Shown: positions 32,631 through 41,380 of the stretch, piece by piece
Numbering within the stretch: position 1 is the stretch's first letter
Layout: the number at the start of each line of letters is the position of its first letter
DNA from: an uncultured Eubacteriales bacterium
Lineage (GTDB): Bacteria > Bacillota > Clostridia > Oscillospirales > CAG-272
Assembly: GCA_900549725.1 (NCBI GenBank)
Contig: URPL01000005.1
Location: 1-64,000, forward strand
Reading direction: 5' to 3'
Length of the DNA: 64,000 nt
The notes under the pieces: model-generated
The model's database searches: none
The model's input: the letters and a program-made list of their open reading frames with translations, nothing else
Told to the model about the DNA's origin: nothing
Translations under genes and position numbers: made by a program

Positions 32631-32659
32631 ATTGTACCGCAAAGCGGCAAAAAATACAA
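32631..32659 (-). promoter_or_regulatory. Promoter of tldD-tldE
   Basis: Minus strand TTGTAT (32659-32654), 17 bp, TACAAT (32636-32631). Confidence 0.7.
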
Positions 32660-32694
32660 GCCGCCGAAAAAACTTTGCCGCCGCCTTTCCCGCG

Positions 32695-33690
32695 TCAGTC
32701 TCTCTGCTCGCCCCGCTCGCTTTTTGCCTCTTTTTCATATGCCGCGTACAGAATCAGCCCCTCCCGCGGCACCGTATCGACAGTGCCGACAAGCGTTCCT
32801 CTTTCATTTTGCCAGCCCAAAAAAGTGTATCCGGGCAGCTGTGCCGCGGGAAGCGAGCCCAGCGCCTCGCCAGGTGCATAAAACCGCAGCGTCTCCGCAC
32901 ATTCGCCCTGCCCCGCGCAAAACTGCACCATGGGCTCCTCGCTCGGTGCCGGCGCATCCAAGTAAGAATACTTCTGCGGGTCGGAAAAGGCGGTGAGCAG
33001 CGTATAATAGCTGCTGTGAACGGAAAAATGCAGATGCGCGCCTGAGGAAAGCCCCGTGGAACCGACATAGCCGATAAGCTGTCCCTGCCGCACGACCTGC
33101 CCCTGCTTTACCGTCAGCTTGACCAAATGATAATACGAGGTGTAGGAAAAAGTGCCGTGCCGAATGCACAGGGCGTTGCCCTGCGTTTTGTTACAAAAAC
33201 GCCGTGCCGTGCCCGCAATGCTGTAAGCGCCCGACAGCTCATGCAGCGCGCAGCCCGTCCGCTCCGAGCAGCCCTGCCCCTGCGCGGCAAAACCGTCGCA
33301 GTTGCGGCAGCCGTCCCAAAGGCGCACCACCGTGCCTGATTTTGCGGCAAATACCGGCTGCCACAGAATTCCCTTTTCCAAAATATCAATACCGTAATGC
33401 TTGCCGGGTATAAACCCCTGCGTCACATTTTTTGTATACGGCACGGGCCATAAAAACTGCTCCGCCTCCGCATTTTTCTCCGCCGTCTCGCTGTCCAAAA
33501 GCGCAGAGGGGGCAAAGTGCAAAGGCCCGTCTCCCTGCTCGGATTTTTCGGGGATCGCCAGCGGCACGGCTGCCGTGCTCACCACCGCCCCCTCGCTCCG
33601 CGGCTGCGCGCTCCCGCGCAGCAGGCAAAGCCTCCCGGCGCAAAGCGCAAGACAGAGAAACAGCGCCGCGCGGCGCACCGTATGCTTCAT
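32695..33690 (-). CDS. Secreted M23 family metallopeptidase with C-terminal repeat-like domain
   Basis: This 331-residue exported protein has a signal sequence (residues about 1-28) and a LytM/M23 domain (about 80-225) with an intact metal site: HYGID (HxxxD-like), the HLVKLTVKQGQ region, and HLHF. A Cys-rich insertion in the catalytic domain (GCRNCDGFAAQGQGCSERTGC) is unusual. The C-terminus (about 270-325) ends with GYTFLGWQNERGTLVG and ILYAAYEKE, like InlB/Listeria-Bacteroides beta repeats. It probably cleaves peptidoglycan cross-bridges. The ATG at 33690 follows GGGAGG. Confidence 0.88.
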   Translation of the reverse strand: MKHTVRRAALFLCLALCAGRLCLLRGSAQPRSEGAVVSTAAVPLAIPEKSEQGDGPLHFAPSALLDSETAEKNAEAEQFLWPVPYTKNVTQGFIPGKHYGIDILEKGILWQPVFAAKSGTVVRLWDGCRNCDGFAAQGQGCSERTGCALHELSGAYSIAGTARRFCNKTQGNALCIRHGTFSYTSYYHLVKLTVKQGQVVRQGQLIGYVGSTGLSSGAHLHFSVHSSYYTLLTAFSDPQKYSYLDAPAPSEEPMVQFCAGQGECAETLRFYAPGEALGSLPAAQLPGYTFLGWQNERGTLVGTVDTVPREGLILYAAYEKEAKSERGEQRD

Positions 33691-33737
33691 TTTTTCGCCT
33701 CCCCGTCTTTTTTCGCGCCTGTTTGACAAGCAGCTTT

Positions 33738-33765
33738 ATTATAGCCCATTTTTCGCCCCTGTCAA
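33738..33765 (-). promoter_or_regulatory. Promoter of the M23 peptidase gene
   Basis: Minus strand TTGACA (33765-33760), 16 bp, TATAAT (33743-33738). Confidence 0.8.
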
Positions 33766-33932
33766 GGCGGGCGCCTTTGCACCTTTGGCTTTTGAATGTG
33801 CAAAAGCGGTGAACAAGGCATGAAAATTTTGCAAAAAAGGCGCCGCTGCCCATGGTTTTCCCATTTGTTCACAAAAGCTTCATAAGTGAATGCTACACTG
33901 GTGATATTGACAGGAAAGGAACGGATGTTTCC

Positions 33933-34928
33933 ATGATCAAAATTGAGCATTTGCAGAAAACCTACGGCAAAATTCATGCCGTAGACGATATTTCCTTTAC
34001 GGTGGAGCAGGGAGAAATCGTCGGTTTTTTGGGCCCGAACGGCGCCGGAAAAACCACAACGATGAATATTCTCACAGGCTGCCTCTCCGCAACGAGCGGT
34101 CGCGTGCTGATCGACGGCATCGATATTCTGGAAAACCCCATGGAGGCAAAGCGCCGCATCGGCTATCTGCCGGAGCAGCCGCCGCTGTACCCGGATATGA
34201 CCGTTTCCGAATATCTGAATTTTATCTATGATCTGAAAAGATGCACGCTGAATCGCCGCCGTCATATTGAAGAGATCTGCCGCGTTGTAAAAATCGAGGA
34301 TGTCCGCGGCAGGCTGATCCGCAACCTCTCCAAGGGCTATAAGCAGCGCGTGGGCATTGCGCAGGCGCTGGTCGGCAACCCCAAGGTGATTATCTTTGAT
34401 GAGCCGACCGTCGGGCTTGACCCGCGGCAGATCGTTGAAATCCGAAACCTCATCCGCACGCTCGGGAAAAATCACACCGTCATTCTTTCCACCCATATCC
34501 TGCCCGAGGTCAGCTCTGTTTGCGAGCGCATCATCGTGATCAATAAAGGGCGCCTCATCGCCAACGAAAAAACGGAGGAGATTGCCGCCGCGGTAGACGG
34601 CTTCCGCCGCCTGAATGCCAAAATCGCGGGGCCGGAAAAAGAAGTGCTTTCCGCCTTGCGCTCTCTCGGCGGGGTCGCCTCGGCAGAAGTGCTCGGCGCG
34701 AGAGAGAGCGGCAGCACCGCATTTTTGATCGTCTCCGAGCCCGGGATCGATGTGCGCAAAAGCCTTTTCCGCCTCCTCAGCGAGCGCGGCTGGCCGCTGA
34801 TCGGTCTTGAGGCAATGGGCACAAATCTGGAAGATGTCTTTTTGTCCCTGCTTGCGCGGCAGGAGCAGAAACGCCGCGCGGGCGGGCAAAAGCCGTCTGC
34901 GCAGAAAAAAGGAGGCCTTGAAAAATGA
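33933..34928 (+). CDS. ABC exporter ATP-binding protein, GldA-like
   Basis: This 331-residue ATPase has Walker A GPNGAGKTT, the signature LSKGYKQR, Walker B VIIFDEPTVGLD and the switch STHILPEV. A long C-terminal extension (about 220-331) is typical of ABC-2 ATPases of the gliding-motility-like GldA type found outside Bacteroidetes. It is the first gene of a four-gene operon with a membrane component and two extracytoplasmic proteins. The ATG at 33933 has AAAGGA upstream at somewhat long spacing. Its stop overlaps the next start (ATGA). Confidence 0.88.
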   Translation: MIKIEHLQKTYGKIHAVDDISFTVEQGEIVGFLGPNGAGKTTTMNILTGCLSATSGRVLIDGIDILENPMEAKRRIGYLPEQPPLYPDMTVSEYLNFIYDLKRCTLNRRRHIEEICRVVKIEDVRGRLIRNLSKGYKQRVGIAQALVGNPKVIIFDEPTVGLDPRQIVEIRNLIRTLGKNHTVILSTHILPEVSSVCERIIVINKGRLIANEKTEEIAAAVDGFRRLNAKIAGPEKEVLSALRSLGGVASAEVLGARESGSTAFLIVSEPGIDVRKSLFRLLSERGWPLIGLEAMGTNLEDVFLSLLARQEQKRRAGGQKPSAQKKGGLEK

Positions 34929-35635
34929 GTGCAATCTATAAAAGAGAGCTGCGCGCCTTTTTCTCCTCACCCATAGGCTATATTTTCGTCGCCGTATTTT
35001 TTGCGGTGAACGGCGCGCTGTTTAACTATATGGTGCTGCGCAGCTCGGATTCGGGCGGAATCGGTACCTATTATATGACGATTCTTTTTTTATTCATCAT
35101 TATCATCCCCCTTCTGACCATGAAGCTGTTCAGCGATGAGCGCCGCCAGCATACGGAGCAGCTGCTGCTCAGCGCGCCCGTGCGCCTTGGCGCCATGGTA
35201 TGCGGCAAATTTTTTGCGGCATACACGGTTTTTGCCGGCACATTTTTGCTCTCGGAGCTGCTCGGTATGATTCCCCTTTACACCTACGGCTCTCCGAACA
35301 CCGCGCTGCTGCTGGGCAATACCGTTGGCATTCTGCTCATCGGCGCCGCCTTTGTCGCCATGGGAACCTTCTTCTCTTCTCTGACGGAAAGCCAGCTGGT
35401 CAGCGCTCTTGTCACCATGTTTTTCATCGCGCTTTTGCTGCTTGTGAGCATGCTCAACAGCTATATCGATTCCGCCTTTGTGCGCACGGTGCTGAACTGG
35501 ATCTCCATTTTCAGCCGTTTTTATGATTTTTCCTACGGCATTTTTAATTTCACCTCGCTCTTTTATTATGCCAGCATCGTCTTTGTCTTCCTGTTTTTGA
35601 CCGTGCGGGTATATGAAAAAAAGCGTTGGGCATAA
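34925..35635 (+). CDS. ABC-2 type permease, GldF-like
   Basis: This 236-residue protein has six membrane helices. Its N-terminus AIYKRELRAFFSSPIGYIFVAVF and the loop FSDERRQHTEQLLLSAPV are typical of GldF-like ABC-2 permeases. It forms the membrane channel with the preceding ATPase. It overlaps that gene by four bases (ATGA) and precedes a GldG-like gene by 13. The exported substrate is unknown. Confidence 0.88.
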   Translation: MSAIYKRELRAFFSSPIGYIFVAVFFAVNGALFNYMVLRSSDSGGIGTYYMTILFLFIIIIPLLTMKLFSDERRQHTEQLLLSAPVRLGAMVCGKFFAAYTVFAGTFLLSELLGMIPLYTYGSPNTALLLGNTVGILLIGAAFVAMGTFFSSLTESQLVSALVTMFFIALLLLVSMLNSYIDSAFVRTVLNWISIFSRFYDFSYGIFNFTSLFYYASIVFVFLFLTVRVYEKKRWA

Positions 35636-35648
35636 GGAGGGACGGCAA

Positions 35649-37109
35649 ATGAAACAAAATCACAATCCCGAAAAACTGCGCCGCGGCTCTCTTTCCCTCA
35701 TTCTGAGCATTGCGGTGGTTGCGCTTGTGATCGTTCTGAATGTGGTGCTCACCGCTCTTTCCGGTCTGTACGGCGGCTTCTCGATCGATATGACAAGCGA
35801 CGATCTGTTCTCCGTCTCCGACGATACCGTAGCGCAGCTGGACGGCACCGCACAGCAGACCTATACGATCTATTTCTGCAAACCCCTGGATCAGCTGAAT
35901 CAAAACAGCTATTCGCAGCTTGTATATTCCTGTGCCAAGGAATTTGCGGCAAAAATGGAGAATGTCAAGGTCGATTACCTGGATATTTATAAATACCCCG
36001 GCCTTGCGGAAAAATATAAGCGCTCCGCTTCGGACACGGTGCTTTCCTCTGATGTCATTGTGGAAAACGGAAACGGCATGTATCGCAAATATGCGCTGGA
36101 CGCTTTCTTTGTGCATGATTCCGAAGACACCTCAAAGCTCTATGCCTTCAACGGCGAATTCAAATTCGCCTCCGCTTTTCTGCAGCTTGCCGGGCTTTAT
36201 AATCCCGTTGCTTCCTTCACCATCGGTCACGGCGAAACGGAGCCGAAGGCTCTGATGCAGCTTTTTGAAGACGCAGGCTATACGGTGAAAACCGTCAATT
36301 TAAAGGAAGAGCGGCCCGACCCGTATACCAAGGTCATGGTCATCTGTAATCCCATTTACGATTTTCTGGGAGAAAATACGGACGGCACGCAAAATGAAAT
36401 TTCCGTCATCGACGATTACCTGCTCGACCAGGGCGCTTTGATGGTATTCTGCTCGCCGAGCACGCCGAAGCTGCCCGCGCTTGCCGAATATTTGGAGGAA
36501 TGGGGCATTGCCTTCGGCGATACCGTGATCAAGGATACCGCAAGCGCCGCCTCGGCAGACGGGCTTTCCGTCATCGCCACATTGCCGACGGAAGGCGTCG
36601 GCGCGTCGCTGCACAGCGATATGCGCGCGCTTTCCTCGCAGCCCATTATCGTCGCCAAAAACGCAACGCCCGTTTATTCCCTGTTTACCGAGAAGAATCA
36701 GCGCACGGTATCCTCCGTGCTCTCCACCACAAAATCCGCGCTTTCCATTGCCTCCGACGGAACCGAAAGCCGCGGGCAGTATGATCTGATGACGCTCAGC
36801 CGCGAAAGCCGCCTCAAGGACGAGGAAACGCTTTACTCCTATGTGCTGGCATGCGGCTCTGTCGATTTCACGGACGACAGTTATCTGACAAAGAATTCCT
36901 ACGGCAACCGCGATATTCTCTATGCCGCAATGAAGGCATTCAACCGCGATATGGTTCCCATAAAGATCAATTATCGGTATTTTGACGATACTTCCCTCTC
37001 CATCAGCACCGCGCAGACAAACGGCTGGCTCATTGCCCTCGGGGTAGCGCTGCCCGCCGTCGTGCTGCTTGCAGGCGCTGTCGTCTATGTCAGGAGGCGG
37101 CATTTATGA
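35649..37109 (+). CDS. GldG-like ABC-associated protein
   Basis: This 486-residue protein has an N-terminal membrane helix (about 15-37), a large extracytoplasmic region with the GldG-type segments (SVSDDTVAQLDGTAQQTYTIYFC, FTIGHGETEP, DDYLLDQGALMVFCSPSTP) and a C-terminal membrane helix followed by VRRRHL. GldG-like proteins accompany GldA/GldF-type exporters. AAGGAGG precedes the ATG at 35649. It overlaps the next gene by four bases. Confidence 0.82.
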   Translation: MKQNHNPEKLRRGSLSLILSIAVVALVIVLNVVLTALSGLYGGFSIDMTSDDLFSVSDDTVAQLDGTAQQTYTIYFCKPLDQLNQNSYSQLVYSCAKEFAAKMENVKVDYLDIYKYPGLAEKYKRSASDTVLSSDVIVENGNGMYRKYALDAFFVHDSEDTSKLYAFNGEFKFASAFLQLAGLYNPVASFTIGHGETEPKALMQLFEDAGYTVKTVNLKEERPDPYTKVMVICNPIYDFLGENTDGTQNEISVIDDYLLDQGALMVFCSPSTPKLPALAEYLEEWGIAFGDTVIKDTASAASADGLSVIATLPTEGVGASLHSDMRALSSQPIIVAKNATPVYSLFTEKNQRTVSSVLSTTKSALSIASDGTESRGQYDLMTLSRESRLKDEETLYSYVLACGSVDFTDDSYLTKNSYGNRDILYAAMKAFNRDMVPIKINYRYFDDTSLSISTAQTNGWLIALGVALPAVVLLAGAVVYVRRRHL

Positions 37110-38881
37110 GCGAAGAAACCAAACTGCAAAAAACACCGCAACAGACCCCCGTGCAAGCCGACGAGCCCGCGGCACAAACGCCGCAGCCCGCCGCGCCCGA
37201 TGCCGCCGAAGAGGAGGCTCTCATTGCGGAGCAATACCGTCAAATGGGGCTGCAGGCGCCGGGGCAGGAAGAAAAAAGCATGGATGCGCTTGCGCAGCAG
37301 CTCTCCACCTTCGCAAAAACCGAAGAGCAGGTGCCGAAAAAGCCCGTCGGAAGAAAAAGCTCAAAAAAAACCGTTTGGCTTGCGCTCGGCCTGCTTTTGC
37401 TGGCAGCTGTCGGCACGCTGCTGTATTTTTCGGTGATTCGCCCCGCGCTGCAAAAAGAAGAGCAGACGGAGCTGCCCGAGCTGATCGCCGCAAGCAACGA
37501 GGATACCGAAAACGGCAAGGCGGAAACGCTCTCCGGGCAAACGCTGCTGCTCTATCGGCAAATGGACAGCAAAGAAATTGCCTCCGTTGCCATTGAAAAC
37601 GAAAGCGGCTCTTATCTCATCCGCCGCAACGACGCAAACACGGCATATGTTCTCGATGCCTATCCGAATATTGCCCTGAATCAGCAAACCGTCGCCTATC
37701 TGCTCAGCATCACCTCCGTGCCGATCACGCAGTCGCGCGTGAGCACGGATCTCTCCGATACGGCGCAATACGGGCTGGATACCCCCGCCGCCGTTTATAC
37801 CGTTACAACGACGGGCGGCGTCAGCCATACGGTATATGTAGGCGATCCCTCGCCCTCCGCCGCGGGCTATTATGTGCGCTATGAGGACAGAGAAGCGGTT
37901 TATCTCATGAGCTCCGTGCTCGGGCAGACCGTTCTTGCAAAAATGACGGACTTCGTCTCTGCTTATGTCACCGTTCCCGTTTCGGAAAGCGAATATTATC
38001 TGCAGGATAATTTCTGCCTGTATCATGGCGACGAGCTGCTCATGCGGGTTCGCTTTTTGCCGGAAAACGAGCGCCAGGGGCTTGCCAGCACCCGTATTTT
38101 CGAAATGGAATATCCTGCGGATTATAACCTTTCCATGGATAATTACGACCGCGCCGTGCTCTGCACCCTTGGCTCTCTGACGGGCACTGAGGTCCTCGCG
38201 CTGGATCTTTCCGATGAAACCCTTGCAAAATACGGGCTGGAGCATCCCGCCTATACCGTCACCTATACCTATAAGGGAACCGATATCAAGCTGTATTTTT
38301 CCGAGCAGCAGGAGGACGGCTCCTATCTGTGCGCCAGCGGCCCGTATCAGACCGTTGTGCGGGTGGACGGAACCTCACTTAAGTTCCTCCCCTGGGATCT
38401 TATCGAATTTATCGACCGCCCGATTTTCGGCAGACGCATCACCGATGTTGTTTCCGTCGCAATCGACGGCACGGTAGACGGCGCCCCCGTCAGCGCCGAT
38501 TTTGCCCTGAGCCACGGCAAGGATTCCAAAGGCGCCGCGACCCTTTCGGTGCTGGACCGCGTCAGCGATACGCAGATCGCCTCCATTCCGGATTTCCGCA
38601 ATCTTTATAAGGTGCTGCTCACCGTCTCCATTGAGGACTATGCCCCCTATACGGAGAGCACCCTGCCGCAAAGCGCCGAGCTGCTCGGTACAGTCACCGT
38701 GCAGACAAACGGCGGCGGCGTGCTGCGATATCAGTTCTTTGCGTATTCCGGGCGGCGCTGCCTGTATACCATCAACGGCAAAGGCGAATTTTATGTCCCG
38801 CGCGACCGTGTGGAAAAGCTTTTGCGCGATACGGCGACGCTGCTTGCTGGCGGCGCGGTGGATTCGGATATCCGCAAATAA
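37106..38881 (+). CDS. DUF4340-domain membrane protein
   Basis: This 591-residue protein has a Gln/Pro/Ala-rich cytoplasmic N-terminus (about 1-85), one membrane helix (KTVWLALGLLLLAAVGTLLYF, about 88-110), then a long extracytoplasmic beta-rich region with repeated units of the DUF4340 kind (IASVAIENESGSYLIRRND, YGLDTPAAVYTVTTTGG, KYGLEHPAYTVTYTYKG). DUF4340 proteins regularly follow GldG-like genes in Firmicutes operons. Function unknown. Last gene of the operon. Confidence 0.82.
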   Translation: MSEETKLQKTPQQTPVQADEPAAQTPQPAAPDAAEEEALIAEQYRQMGLQAPGQEEKSMDALAQQLSTFAKTEEQVPKKPVGRKSSKKTVWLALGLLLLAAVGTLLYFSVIRPALQKEEQTELPELIAASNEDTENGKAETLSGQTLLLYRQMDSKEIASVAIENESGSYLIRRNDANTAYVLDAYPNIALNQQTVAYLLSITSVPITQSRVSTDLSDTAQYGLDTPAAVYTVTTTGGVSHTVYVGDPSPSAAGYYVRYEDREAVYLMSSVLGQTVLAKMTDFVSAYVTVPVSESEYYLQDNFCLYHGDELLMRVRFLPENERQGLASTRIFEMEYPADYNLSMDNYDRAVLCTLGSLTGTEVLALDLSDETLAKYGLEHPAYTVTYTYKGTDIKLYFSEQQEDGSYLCASGPYQTVVRVDGTSLKFLPWDLIEFIDRPIFGRRITDVVSVAIDGTVDGAPVSADFALSHGKDSKGAATLSVLDRVSDTQIASIPDFRNLYKVLLTVSIEDYAPYTESTLPQSAELLGTVTVQTNGGGVLRYQFFAYSGRRCLYTINGKGEFYVPRDRVEKLLRDTATLLAGGAVDSDIRK

Positions 38882-38919
38882 AAAATTGCGGCCGTTTCGT
38901 GGAAAATCACCGAAAACAC

Positions 38920-38948
38920 TTGCATTTTTCGCAAGCGGGTGCTATAAT
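38920..38948 (+). promoter_or_regulatory. Promoter of the rimP-nusA-infB operon
   Basis: TTGCAT (38920-38925), 17 bp, TATAAT (38943-38948). Confidence 0.8.
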
Positions 38949-38973
38949 GGATATGTTAGAATATTGTAGGATG

Positions 38974-38999
38974 GAAGAGTGGATGAAAACCCACTCTTC
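38974..38999 (+). other. Leader hairpin of the rimP operon
   Basis: GAAGAGTGG (38974-38982) pairs perfectly with CCACTCTTC (38991-38999), followed by TCCCTTTGTT. It lies between promoter and rimP and may be an attenuator; NusA autoregulation through leader termination is known in other bacteria. The role is inference. Confidence 0.6.
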
Positions 39000-39028
39000 T
39001 CCCTTTGTTAAGAGGTCTTTTTAAAACG

Positions 39029-39541
39029 ATGAAACACGGAGAACAAAACATTGCCGCCGCAGTGCGCACCCTGCTCACGCCTATTGTGCAAAAGCTTGGC
39101 TATTCCGTTTGGGATGTGGAATTCGGCAAAGAGGGCAGCCGCCTGATTCTGCGCATTACCATTGATTCGCCAAACGGCATTTCCATTGACGACTGCGAAA
39201 AGGTACACCGCGCAATCGACGCCCCTTTGGACGAGGCAGACCCCATTGCAGACCCGTATTATCTTGAGGTCAGCTCCCCGGGGCTTGAGCGCGAGCTGCG
39301 TACGCCGGAGCATTTTGCGGCATTTTTAGGCAAGAAAATCGTCGCAAAGCTGTATGCCCCCCTGCCGGGGCAGAGCGAAAAAACGCTCTGCGGAACGCTT
39401 TCCTCCTATGAGGAGGGCGCCGCGACCCTTCTTATTGCCGACGGTACCGCCGTGACGATCCCGCGGGAGAAGCTGGCGGCCGCACGCGCCTATTACGATT
39501 TTGACAGTGACAAAAAAACACTGAATACAGAAACGGAGTAA
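39029..39541 (+). CDS. rimP: Ribosome maturation factor RimP
   Basis: This 170-residue protein contains the family text LGYSVWDVEFGKEGSRLILRITID, then ISIDDCEKVHRAID, and the signature YYLEVSSPGLERELRTPEHF. RimP helps 30S maturation by aiding S12-region folding. The start is the ATG at 39029, with AGAGG 13 bases upstream; a TTG at 39005 is possible. First gene of the operon, six bases before nusA. Confidence 0.95.
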   Translation: MKHGEQNIAAAVRTLLTPIVQKLGYSVWDVEFGKEGSRLILRITIDSPNGISIDDCEKVHRAIDAPLDEADPIADPYYLEVSSPGLERELRTPEHFAAFLGKKIVAKLYAPLPGQSEKTLCGTLSSYEEGAATLLIADGTAVTIPREKLAAARAYYDFDSDKKTLNTETE

Positions 39542-39547
39542 AACAAA

Positions 39548-40576
39548 ATGAACACGGAATTTTTCAATGCCTTGGATCTCCTTGAAAAAGAAAAGGGCAT
39601 TCCCAAAGAGTATATGTTCGAAAAGGTCGAAGCCGCGCTCGTCACGGCATTCAAAAAGGAAAAGGGAAACAATTCCATGGTGCGCATCGTGCTGGACCCG
39701 AACAAAAAAGACGTGCGCGTTTATGAGCAATGGAATATCGTCGAAGAAGTGACCGATCCGCAAACGGAAATCTCTTTGGAAGACGCAAAGAAAATGAACC
39801 GCCGCTATGTGCTCGGCGGCGTAGCGGAAGCCGAGCTGAAAACCAAAACCTTCGGCCGCATCTCCGCGCAGACCGCAAAGCAGGTCATCATTCAGGGCAT
39901 CCGCGAGGCGGAGCGCGGCATGATGCTGAAAGAATATGAAGATAAGCAGGAATCGATCGTTTCCGCAAAGGTGATCAGCGTCGATCCCGATACGGGCAAT
40001 GCCCTTTTGGATCTCGGAACCAGCCGTGCAACGCTGCTGCATTCCGAGCAGATCCCCGGTGAGATTCTCCGCCCGGACGAATATGTCAAGGTCTATGTCA
40101 TGGAGGTCCGCAAGGAATCCTCCCGCGGGCCGCTGGTCACGCTCTCCCGCACGCATCCCGGCCTTTTGCGCCGCCTGTTTGAAACGGAAGTGCCCGAAAT
40201 TGCAGACGGCACCGTGGTAATCGAAAACATTGCCCGCGAAGCCGGCCGCCGCTCCAAGATCGCCGTGCGCTCCACGGATGAAAATGTTGATCCGGTCGGT
40301 GCCTGCATCGGAAACCACGGCATGCGTATTTCCCGCATTGTGGATGAGCTCTGCGGCGAACGCATCGATGTCATCAAATACAGCGAAGATCCCGAGGAAT
40401 TCATCGCAAGCGCACTCTCCCCCGCCGTTGTCGATTCCGTCGAGGTCAGCCAGGAGCGCGACGCCTTGGTATATGTCGCGGCAGACCAGCTCTCCCTTGC
40501 CATCGGCAAAGAAGGGCAAAACGCCCGCCTTGCCGCCCGCCTGACCGGCTATAAGGTCGATATCAAAGCGCGCTGA
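39548..40576 (+). CDS. nusA: Transcription termination/antitermination factor NusA
   Basis: This 342-residue protein has an N-terminal RNAP-binding domain (about 1-125), an S1 domain (about 130-200, DTGNALLDLGTSRATLL) and two KH domains (about 200-342, DPVGACIGNHGMRI, then LSLAIGKEGQNARLAARLTGYKVDI). There is no acidic C-terminal extension, as usual in Firmicutes. It controls pausing, termination and rRNA antitermination. Second gene of the operon. Confidence 0.97.
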   Translation: MNTEFFNALDLLEKEKGIPKEYMFEKVEAALVTAFKKEKGNNSMVRIVLDPNKKDVRVYEQWNIVEEVTDPQTEISLEDAKKMNRRYVLGGVAEAELKTKTFGRISAQTAKQVIIQGIREAERGMMLKEYEDKQESIVSAKVISVDPDTGNALLDLGTSRATLLHSEQIPGEILRPDEYVKVYVMEVRKESSRGPLVTLSRTHPGLLRRLFETEVPEIADGTVVIENIAREAGRRSKIAVRSTDENVDPVGACIGNHGMRISRIVDELCGERIDVIKYSEDPEEFIASALSPAVVDSVEVSQERDALVYVAADQLSLAIGKEGQNARLAARLTGYKVDIKAR

Positions 40577-40624
40577 GCGCATCGCGCAGGCAGTATCCGC
40601 CAAAAGGAATCAGAGGTCAATGCC

Positions 40625-40918
40625 ATGTCACAGCAACCGAAAAAAGAAAAAAAACTGCCGGTGCGCCGCTGTGTCGGCTGCGGAGAGCATAAGGAAAAAA
40701 CCGCTCTGCTGCGCATCGTGCGCACGCCCGAGGGCGAAATCGTGCCGGACCGCACAGGAAAGAAAAACGGGCGCGGAGCATATCTTTGCCCAAGCAGCGC
40801 CTGCCTGAAAAAAGCGGTAAAGTCGGGGCGTCTTGCAAGCGGCCTCAATACCGAAATTCCGCAAAGCGTAATGCTGGCGCTGGAAAAGGAGATCGAAAAG
40901 CGTGAAGGAACCGAGTAA
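40625..40918 (+). CDS. ylxR: YlxR family RNA-binding protein
   Basis: This 97-residue basic protein has the YlxR signature PVRRCVGCGEHKEK and GRGAYLCPSSACLKKAVKSG, a small RNA-binding fold. It is always found between nusA and the L7Ae gene in Firmicutes. Function is uncertain; it has been described as nucleoid-associated or an RNase P-interacting protein in some species. AGAGGT precedes the ATG. It overlaps the next gene by 17 bases. Confidence 0.92.
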   Translation: MSQQPKKEKKLPVRRCVGCGEHKEKTALLRIVRTPEGEIVPDRTGKKNGRGAYLCPSSACLKKAVKSGRLASGLNTEIPQSVMLALEKEIEKREGTE

Positions 40919-41327
40919 GGCACAAAAGCCGCCTGTCCCCGCGCAGCCCGCCGCCATCCCTGCCGACCCCGCCGCGCGCGCCGCCCTTTTGCGGCAGGCA
41001 AAGCAAACAACGCGCGCTGCCGGCATCATCGGCATTGCCAAAAAGGCGGGCAAGCTCACCGTCGGCACGGAGCTGACCGCCGACGCCGTCCGCGCCGGGC
41101 GACCCGGGCGCTGCCCCTATGCCGTATTCTGCGCGCTGGATGCTTCCGAGGGCACGAAAAAAAGAATTCAAAATTTTTGCAAATATTATGAAATTCCGCT
41201 CTATGCGCTCAGCCTCGGGGTTGATGCGCTCGGCAAAGCCGTCGGAAAAAGCGGCGCCGTCGCCTGCATCGGCGTAACCGATGAAGGGCTTGCCGCGGCA
41301 GTGCGTGCCAAAGCATCGGTCAACTGA
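40902..41327 (+). CDS. Ribosomal L7Ae-like protein (YlxQ type)
   Basis: This 141-residue protein carries the L7Ae/L30e/S12e fold pattern (AAGIIGIAKKAGKLTVGTELTADAVRAG, NFCKYYEIPLYALSLGVDALGKAVGKSGAVACIGVTD), a kink-turn RNA-binding family. A Pro/Ala-rich N-terminal extension of about 35 residues is longer than usual. It starts at a GTG (40902) with AAAGGAG about nine bases upstream, inside the end of ylxR. Fourth gene of the operon. Confidence 0.88.
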   Translation: MKEPSKAQKPPVPAQPAAIPADPAARAALLRQAKQTTRAAGIIGIAKKAGKLTVGTELTADAVRAGRPGRCPYAVFCALDASEGTKKRIQNFCKYYEIPLYALSLGVDALGKAVGKSGAVACIGVTDEGLAAAVRAKASVN

Positions 41328-41380
41328 CCGCAACCATTAACGCAAACATAAGCGGGGCAATCCCGCGGGAGGTGCAATAT

